A stretch of DNA of 64,000 bases from Megascapheus bottae (taxonomy: Eukaryota; Chordata; Mammalia; Rodentia; Geomyidae). The notes below the pieces were generated by a model that saw nothing but the letters and a program-made list of their open reading frames with translations, searched no databases and had not been told where the DNA came from. This document shows positions 57,671 to 64,000 of the stretch, in pieces (positions within the stretch are counted from its first letter, which is position 1; every line of letters starts with the position of its first letter). The position numbers and the translations under genes are program-made. The stretch lies in contig JANJXV010000002.1 in assembly GCA_024803745.1 (NCBI GenBank), positions 42,429,757-42,493,756 of the forward strand. Reading direction: 5' to 3'.

Positions 57671-58112
57671 TGTAATGTAAAGCCAAAGTGACTCCATCTT
57701 AGAACCACGCAGCTATCTTAACCTCCAGATGGCCCAAGCCTTCCTAGAAAAATCACACAAAAAGGTATCCACCCCTTAACTAACCCCCTTGACTAACCCA
57801 CCAAGAAGGAAGCTTTCACAGTTTGATTTTGAAACTTGAATTGTGAGCCAATCAGAATGCGCCAACTATGCTGTTATGTTTAAAACCTAAATGTTAACCA
57901 AGTATGTGTATGTTAAGCTGGAATTCCCCTAGTCTTGTTTACCTAGCATTATAAAAACTGCTGTAAAATTGAGCTCAGGGCCTCTTAGCGTCACTGGGCA
58001 ACCGATGTGCGGAGGACCAAGCTTGAGCTTGCAATAAACGACTCTTGCTTATGCATCAATTGTGGCCCTTGGTAGACTTTTGGGGGGGGGGGTCTCGAAA
58101 ATGGGCACAACA
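57671..58112 (+). mobile_element. Solo LTR of an endogenous retrovirus (ERV1/gamma-like)
   Basis: A 442-bp unit starting TGTAATG and ending CACAACA (TG...CA). It has a CCAAT box (57848), a TATAAAA box (57950) and an AATAAA polyadenylation signal (58033) in the order expected for an LTR. Flanking bases atat/ataa may be a decayed 4-bp target duplication. No primer-binding site or internal retroviral genes follow, so this is a solo LTR left by LTR recombination. It is antisense to FOCAD. Family assignment is by structure only. Confidence 0.8.
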
Positions 58113-59248
58113 ATAATAGGATGTTTCTCAAAGCAAAGTCAGTATGTCACTTGCATCCCAATCTCTATTAAAAGGGTATATTTTCTTTTTTAAAAAATGA
58201 TATTTTATTTATTTTTAGGGAAACTATATTATTTTAAATTCTTAAAGGGCCAAACTTGAGATGCAAGTAATTACAAATGCGTTAACTGAAATATGGTAGG
58301 TTCTAGAGAGAATTTAAATAATGTATTTCCTTAGAAAAGGAAAGTCAAAGCTCAACAAAATAAGCACCAGGAAATAGGTACTTTTTGTAAGGCGCGGGGT
58401 GGGGGGGTTGGTAAAAGGGGCAGATGAATGAAGAAGGAAGGTTGGGGGAGAATGCAGTCAAAAATTCATCATCTATACCACACAATTAAGAAAAGTAAGG
58501 GAGGGATAGATTGGATGAGAATTTTGAAAGGGGCAAGATTGATCAAGATGAATTATATTCATAAATTGCTTGTTAAGTGCCAACTCCTTTGTACACCTAT
58601 TTAAAGATGATAATTTTTTAGAAAAACAAGTTGAAATCAGAATATTTTAACTATTGTTCCTTCTTAGGTCACAAAGACTAGGAGAGCTTCTAAGAGGGAT
58701 TACTTAAATCTACCTTCTCCAGAAAAATAGTAAAAAGTTCCAAACTCCTCATACTATCTCATAGAGATAGAAAAATAAGAAAAATATCTGGGAAAAGGAA
58801 ACTCTAAAACTCACCTATTTTCCTTGTGTTTTTGGTAGCCACATATCCATATTTTAAAATAATAAACAACAACCATCCTGGCCATATAGAACCATTATCT
58901 AGTGGTTGTGGGTCCACTAACAGCACTTCACTTGTTTATATTCCCCTAGCTCACAAAGAATATAGACAGATGATAACCGCTGCTCTTTCTTAGTTTTGTT
59001 TTTTAAAGCCATGTTACAGAAACATATCCAAAACTCTGAGTGTGAGTTCATTACGTACTTGAAGTATTGAAAGCCAGTGTCAATTCCTAAGAGGAACCTC
59101 TTACCCTCCTGATCCCACAGCCACTCACCCACCATAAAAAACACTATAGTGTTGAGGCTATGGAATCATTTCACAGAACAAATTAGTGATCTCTTGCATT
59201 CTCTCTTGCATCTGCAATTGGCTTGCTCCCTTTAGATTGCTTTCCCTT
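58113..59248. other. Intronic DNA without recognised features
   Basis: 58430-58470 is G-rich; no exon or repeat recognised in 1.1 kb. Confidence 0.6.
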
Positions 59249-59266
59249 CAGAATTATTCTATGTTC

Positions 59267-59461
59267 GGGCCTCGAGTTTGGCCTAGTGGTTAAAGTGCTT
59301 GCCTAGCATGCATGAAGACTTGGGTTCGATTCCTTGGTACCACATATATAGAAAAAGCCTGAAGTGGTGCCGAGGCTCAAGTGGTAGAGCTCTAGCCTTG
59401 AGAAAATCCAAGGACATGCTCAGGCCCTAAGCTGAAGCCCAGGACTGGCAAAAAAAAAAAA
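59267..59461 (+). mobile_element. Young ID-like dimeric SINE, 18-bp target duplication
   Basis: Perfect 18-bp repeats cagaattattctatgttc (59249-59266, 59462-59479). Full dimer with A-tail: one of the youngest insertions here. Confidence 0.96.
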
Positions 59462-59880
59462 CAGAATTATTCTATGTTCCTACTGCTGGCCTGTCCATTG
59501 TATGTACCTGACAATGTTAAGGCCAAGTAGGTGCCTTGGTTACTTAGAAACATCCAGACTGCTTGCCTTTCTAATAGGAAATGGAAGGAAATGGGACTAA
59601 GCCATTTAAGAGGCCCTTTTGTTTATCCCTTAAGGCTCCTTATAGCTCACATGTGATACCATCAAATTCTTGAGGACTAAAGAAGCAATTTGCTCCCTTG
59701 TGATCCACAAATGCTCTACACCATATCACTGACCAACTACATAAACATGCTGATTTGTGAATGTTACACAAAACTACTCAATGAATGAGAATTTCTAGCA
59801 AGTACGACTGAGAAATTATTCTTAACACGTTGGCCAAGTTGTTTTCACACATGAGAAGTTTGAGACCCACCAAGCTAGTC

Positions 59881-60071
59881 TAATGCCAAACAGTCATTTA
59901 CATAATGGCTCTCCATAAATATTACCAGTCTTATCAATTCAGGTGATTAATTCTGGATCTCTTAATATGCCTACTATCAAAAGACAGACCTCACACATCC
60001 ATCTCCTTTTAGCTTCTCAAAATAGACTTCCTAGCCATACCTTGTGCTTGTTGCATTTTGAAAACAAGCCT
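59881..60071 (+). repeat. Diverged duplicate, copy 1
   Basis: Shares 'taatgccaaacag', 'caggtgatt..ttctgga', and 'tttgaaaacaag' in order with 61180-61367, same strand, many substitutions. Confidence 0.8.
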
Positions 60072-60074
60072 AGA

Positions 60075-60505
60075 GTTAGGAAAAAAAAAATAGCAGAAAA
60101 CATAACAAGACCTTTGAAATACAAAGTAAAAATCAGGGTTAATAAAATATTTTAAAAAATAACAAAGTAATAATGTTTTATTACACAGATTAATATGTAT
60201 CTATGACATACAAACCCTCAGCCTAATTTTAATTATGTTCTAAAATCTAAGTGCCAGTGATTGTATATAGATTCCCTTCTTGAATACTTGTTTGTTAAAT
60301 ACATCATTTGAAATATGATGTAAAAATCAATGTTAATAAATTCTTTAAATATAAAATTTTTAAAAATAGCATAGTCTAAAAGGCTCCTTTAGGAAATGCA
60401 TAGGATCCAAAAGAATCTACTGGCTTACATTCCTGGTCCTAATATGTTTTCCAGCCACCAAGCTGGGTCCGTCATGTCATGTATAATTATACACAGGTTT
60501 GTATA
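60075..60505. other. Intronic DNA without recognised features
   Basis: AT-rich; contains 'aaaatcagggttaataaaat' and a similar 'aaaatcaatgttaataaatt' 200 bp later. Not classified. Confidence 0.5.
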
Positions 60506-60511
60506 AGTGTG

Positions 60512-60716
60512 TTGGTACTAGGGCATGAACTCAGAGCCTTGAGCTCTCAATCAACATTTTAAAGTTGGCACTCTATCACTGAAGCCATACCTCCAGTCAC
60601 CATTTTTGCTGATTAATTGGAGATAGTCTTGTGGGCTCTTCTGCCCAGGCTGCCCAAGGCATGAATCTCAGCCTCCTGAGCAGCTAGTATTATAGGCATG
60701 AGCCACTGACCCTAGA
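60512..60716 (-). mobile_element. B1-ID composite SINE, diverged
   Basis: 'agggcatgaactcagagcct' to 'aggcatgagccactgaccct', reverse-oriented. Confidence 0.75.
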
Positions 60717-61179
60717 CCCATGTTCAATAACCAATTATTCTATTTCACTGTGATTTAATCAACCATTAGGACAAAAAGAAGAAAAACTTAAATGACAACA
60801 GTGTAGTGGCAAAGACCATGAAAACACAAATTGGCATCATACTAAGAAAGATTCCAATTACTTGTCATACTACTTCTATTTAAATTAACCTTCCAGCATA
60901 ACCAGAGAATCTCTCAGTGGAGTTCCAAGTTCCTCATATCCTTTGCATGCTTTCATGCAAGACTCACTGGTTGCCTCTCAAGGCTGGATGATATTGCTAC
61001 CAACATGTGACAAAGAAGGCTCTAAAACAGCATGACAATTTTATGCTTAACTCGGGTAATCATAGCTCTCTTGAGAGGAATCCGCTCTTCAGGCTCACCT
61101 CTCTTCTATTTCTGTCTTCCACAATTCCCACTGGAGGAACTTAAGGCTCTTATACACTCGATTACACTCTACTGATTTA

Positions 61180-61367
61180 TAATGCCAAACAGCTATTCAC
61201 ATAAGAGCTCTTCATAAACATTGCCAGGTTATGCCAGCTCAGGTGATTGATTCTGGACCTCTTCATGTGCCACCTAGCGAAAGACAAACCTTATGTATCC
61301 AATTCCTTTTGGCAACTCATACTAGGCTCCTGAACTACACCTTGCACCTATTACCTTTGAAAACAAG
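61180..61367 (+). repeat. Diverged duplicate, copy 2
   Basis: Partner of 59881-60071, 1.3 kb downstream in direct orientation. Confidence 0.8.
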
Positions 61368-61532
61368 ATTATGACTACTAGAATCAATTACAAGAACAAC
61401 TAAATTATAAGTAGGGCAACTGGCAGCGCATTTTTGACAAGTAAAGCCCCATCAGGCACACACACTGATGACAGTCAGTAAGAAAATGAGAGTAACTCTA
61501 ATTTTTCTGCTTGACACAAATTTCCTTTCAAG

Positions 61533-61606
61533 GGTAGGAGTCATGGCTCAAGTTGTATGGCACTTGCCTACTTGTACTTCCAATACAAAAAAAAAAAAAA
61601 AAAGAG
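61533..61606 (+). mobile_element. Short ID SINE
   Basis: 'gggtaggagtcatggctcaa' and 'tggcacttgcctac' with an A-tail: a single monomer. Confidence 0.7.
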
Positions 61607-61609
61607 AGA

Positions 61610-62222
61610 GACAGTTTAGATCATGATATAATTTTGTACTTCTAGAGCTTACGAATTCACTTAGAAAACTTTTTCAAACGCAGGCTCTGATTGAAGCTAC
61701 TATCATAACAAGCTGAGGTGTTGCTGATAGTATAACAGGTTCTATTACTCAAGATTTTGTGAGGCAGCGCCCGAATCAGCATGAACATTACCATAGCACT
61801 TGTAACAAAGGCCTCAAGACTAGTCCAGACCTGAGGAGAGAAGATTTCCAATTCAGCAAGGTCTTCAGTTGACCAATACACATATTATAGTGCATTACTA
61901 ACTGTTGTCTTATAGTCAGAACCACCCAAGATCCATTAAAGAAGAAGAAAAAAAAAAACCCTGCTAGGGCTCACAGCAAAAAACCTGGCTCAGTTGGCTT
62001 ACAACATTGAAATGCTTCCATATTCCTTTGTGTTTTTAGCATATTTCAGTGGTTCTGATGAATAGTCAGTGTTCAGAACCAAAGGTTTAAAATATTTCAC
62101 TAGATAGGAGGGAAATACTGACTAACAGGTAAGGGATGAGGAACTTCTTCTGAAGATGACAAAAATGTTCATTATAGTGATGGCTACATAACTCTGAATG
62201 TACTTAAACTACTGACCTGTAC
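61610..62222. other. Intronic DNA without recognised features
   Basis: The 74-codon minus-strand frame at 61657-61881 has no FOCAD similarity and no support as an exon. Confidence 0.5.
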
Positions 62223-62226
62223 ACTA

Positions 62227-62345
62227 AAGGGAAGGAAGGAAGGGAAGGAAGGAAGAGCGGGAGGAAAGGAGAGAGGGAGGGAGAGGAGGAAGAGGAGGAA
62301 GGCTGAGGAAGGGGAATGAAGGAAAGCAAAGTGAGGAGAGAAAAG
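62227..62345 (+). repeat. GGAA/GGGA purine-rich repeat
   Basis: Imperfect ggaaggaagg and gaggaggaag units. Confidence 0.88.
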
Positions 62346-62349
62346 AAGG

Positions 62350-63625
62350 AACAGAGAACAAAAACCCTATTTATCAATTTAGATGAATTTTCACTGCACA
62401 TTTCATCTTTCTATATTTCCAGATAAATATATTTACTTTTGCTTTCCTTACTTAAAAATAAATTGGCGGTTTCCGGGTTCTTACCACAAGCTATGTTCTT
62501 ACACTGACTGTATAGAAAGAGGAGGCAGAATAAACCTACCCCATATACTTCAGCCCCAGCCCTGTGCCTGGTCTGTATTGAATGGGGAGGCATGGGCTAA
62601 GGGAAAAAAAAACTGGCAAGTTCACTGAACCATATTCTTTCAATTTCTCTATATGTTGGAAAATATTCACAAATCATACTTAAGGAAAAATATATAAAAT
62701 GTGAATCTGATCCTGTTAAGCAAAATGGCTTAAGAACCTCTCAGTGATATAGTCATAAAAGTAAAAAAAGATTATAAGCAGCACTAATATATGGAAGACC
62801 ACGGTGATACTTGAGATATGTGTACTTTTATAAAACAGAGAACCTAAGTACACATACAGGTAATAGGTAGCACCCTATTTTTGGAGATTCTCCCACAGCT
62901 GCAAATAGCTGTGGGCACAAAAATCTCAAAGCCATAAATCCTGCAAAATCAAACTGGTAATGGCTCACAAGCACCTGCTTCATCCTATTAGAATAGTACA
63001 GGTCATGTAAGCTATAGTCTCATTCTTTAAAGCAAATATATTCTGTGTGCATCAAGTTGTTGACAAGTTCCTAAGACAACACAACTGGTTGCATGCATAT
63101 TCTAGGTCCATATTCTAGGTCCTCTGATGAGCGACTGTCTTCAGAAACAGCTTTCTGGAAGCTTATATGCAACAGATAAGATCACTGTCTCAAGGAACAA
63201 AGACTTAAACTATCTTGCAAAATCCAAAGCATTTTATTGGTGTGGCTGCTGTAAATGTTTTTGTAACAATTATACTTTAGCATATTGTATAGCTGACAAA
63301 GAAAAGACCATTTAATAGTCCTTAACTGCTTACCTTTGCCTGGATTATAACACTCAGACATCAAGCTACAATTACTTTTTGTAGAAAGGAAACTTTCCCA
63401 CCAAACTCAAACCCCCATGATTTAAGTACTTTTGCTCTATGAACTCTTCAGTATTCACAACATTGGGAAGATAGTTATATATTTTAAAGCAAAATAAATG
63501 ACTTGAAACATTGGCAACATATTTTACTTCTAAGGAAGCAACCCTGAAACTCACATTGGTAACAATCAGCATGTTGTTAGCTCTTTCATTCTTCTTTTGT
63601 TTGTTTGATTTCTTTGTTTTTTAAT
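62350..63625. other. Intronic DNA without recognised features
   Basis: 62885-62920 has a small hairpin-like 'cacagctgcaaatagctgtg'; otherwise nothing. Confidence 0.55.
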
Positions 63626-63628
63626 GTT

Positions 63629-63856
63629 GTTGGTCATGAGGCTTGAACTCTGGGCCTAGTCACTGTCCCTGAGCTCTTTAGCTCAAGGCTAGCACTCTAC
63701 CATGTTGAGCCACAGCAATGTTTCCTACTTTCTAGTGGCTATTGGAGATAAGAGTCTCACAGACTTTTGTGCCCAAGCTGGCTTTGAATCACAATCCTCA
63801 GATCTCTGCCTCCTGAGTGGCGAGGATTATAGGCATGAGCCACTGTTACAGGCTAT
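63629..63856 (-). mobile_element. B1-ID composite SINE
   Basis: Reverse-oriented and complete, close to the right edge: 'gaggcttgaactctgggcct' to 'ggcatgagccactgtt'. Confidence 0.88.
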
Positions 63857-64000
63857 TTCATTCTTTTAAGTCTTTAAAACACTAACGTTTTAAGAAGGAA
63901 CCACAATCACTATGCACATATATATCCTGCTAAATGAAATGACTAATTTTTTAGTGGGTACATTATTATATTTTATTGTCAAGGTAATGTGTAGGGGTTA

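Larger units (their letters stand above)
46855..64000 (-). other. FOCAD: FOCAD intron upstream of exon a (partial, >17.1 kb)
   Basis: No exon matching human focadhesin residues 1-130 was found on the minus strand here. In human, miR-491 lies in an early FOCAD intron. I looked for its hairpin by eye and did not see it. The interval holds SINEs, one L1 3' end, a MER5-like relic, a solo LTR and several microsatellites, all listed separately. Confidence 0.7.

Noticed and set aside
61657..61881. Minus-strand frame with an acceptor-like ctctcctcag before it
   Set aside because: Peptide does not match any focadhesin segment and no donor-side support exists; probably chance.

Overview
The window is intronic DNA from a mammalian nuclear genome, and everything supported as protein-coding belongs to one gene. 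Six short exons on the minus strand encode consecutive pieces of focadhesin (FOCAD, formerly KIAA1797). They lie at 46753-46854, 42892-43096, 39351-39557, 33051-33138, 29843-30042 and 22101-22358. Each has AG/GT splice borders and the phases join without a break. Together they cover about residues 131-484 of the roughly 1,800-residue human protein. No further FOCAD exon was found in the outer 22 kb (left) or 17 kb (right), so both ends of the window are read as long introns.

The host is probably a rodent of the superfamily Geomyoidea (kangaroo rats, pocket mice, pocket gophers). The reason is the pair of dominant SINE families. One is a dimeric tRNA/ID-derived element (A-box-like tggcctagtgg, B-box-like ggttcgattcc). 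The other is a composite with a B1-like left half and an ID-like right half. Both match my memory of heteromyid genomic sequence, but no search was run, so the species is inference.

Layout: 1-2160 is an old L1 ORF2 relic cut by SINEs. 2.2-6.2 kb holds young 5'-truncated L1s, one with a probable 3' transduction. 6.2-22.1 kb is intron with SINEs, a twin-primed L1, a pseudogene-like block at 12.9-13.1 kb and an L2 relic near 15.5 kb. 22-47 kb carries the six exons, separated by introns of 3.0-7.5 kb that contain L1, SINE and Tigger-like relics. 47-64 kb is intron with many SINEs, long microsatellites, a MER5-like relic and a solo ERV LTR at 57671-58112.

Most dated insertions (target-site duplications readable by eye) and most L1/SINE copies point along the plus strand, antisense to FOCAD. 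No operon, CRISPR array, tRNA, rRNA or new multi-gene system was seen. The points worth a second look are structural: 3' transduction, twin priming, a 41-bp microinversion, a tailless SINE, a chimeric SINE with foreign 5' sequence, and a diverged local duplication.
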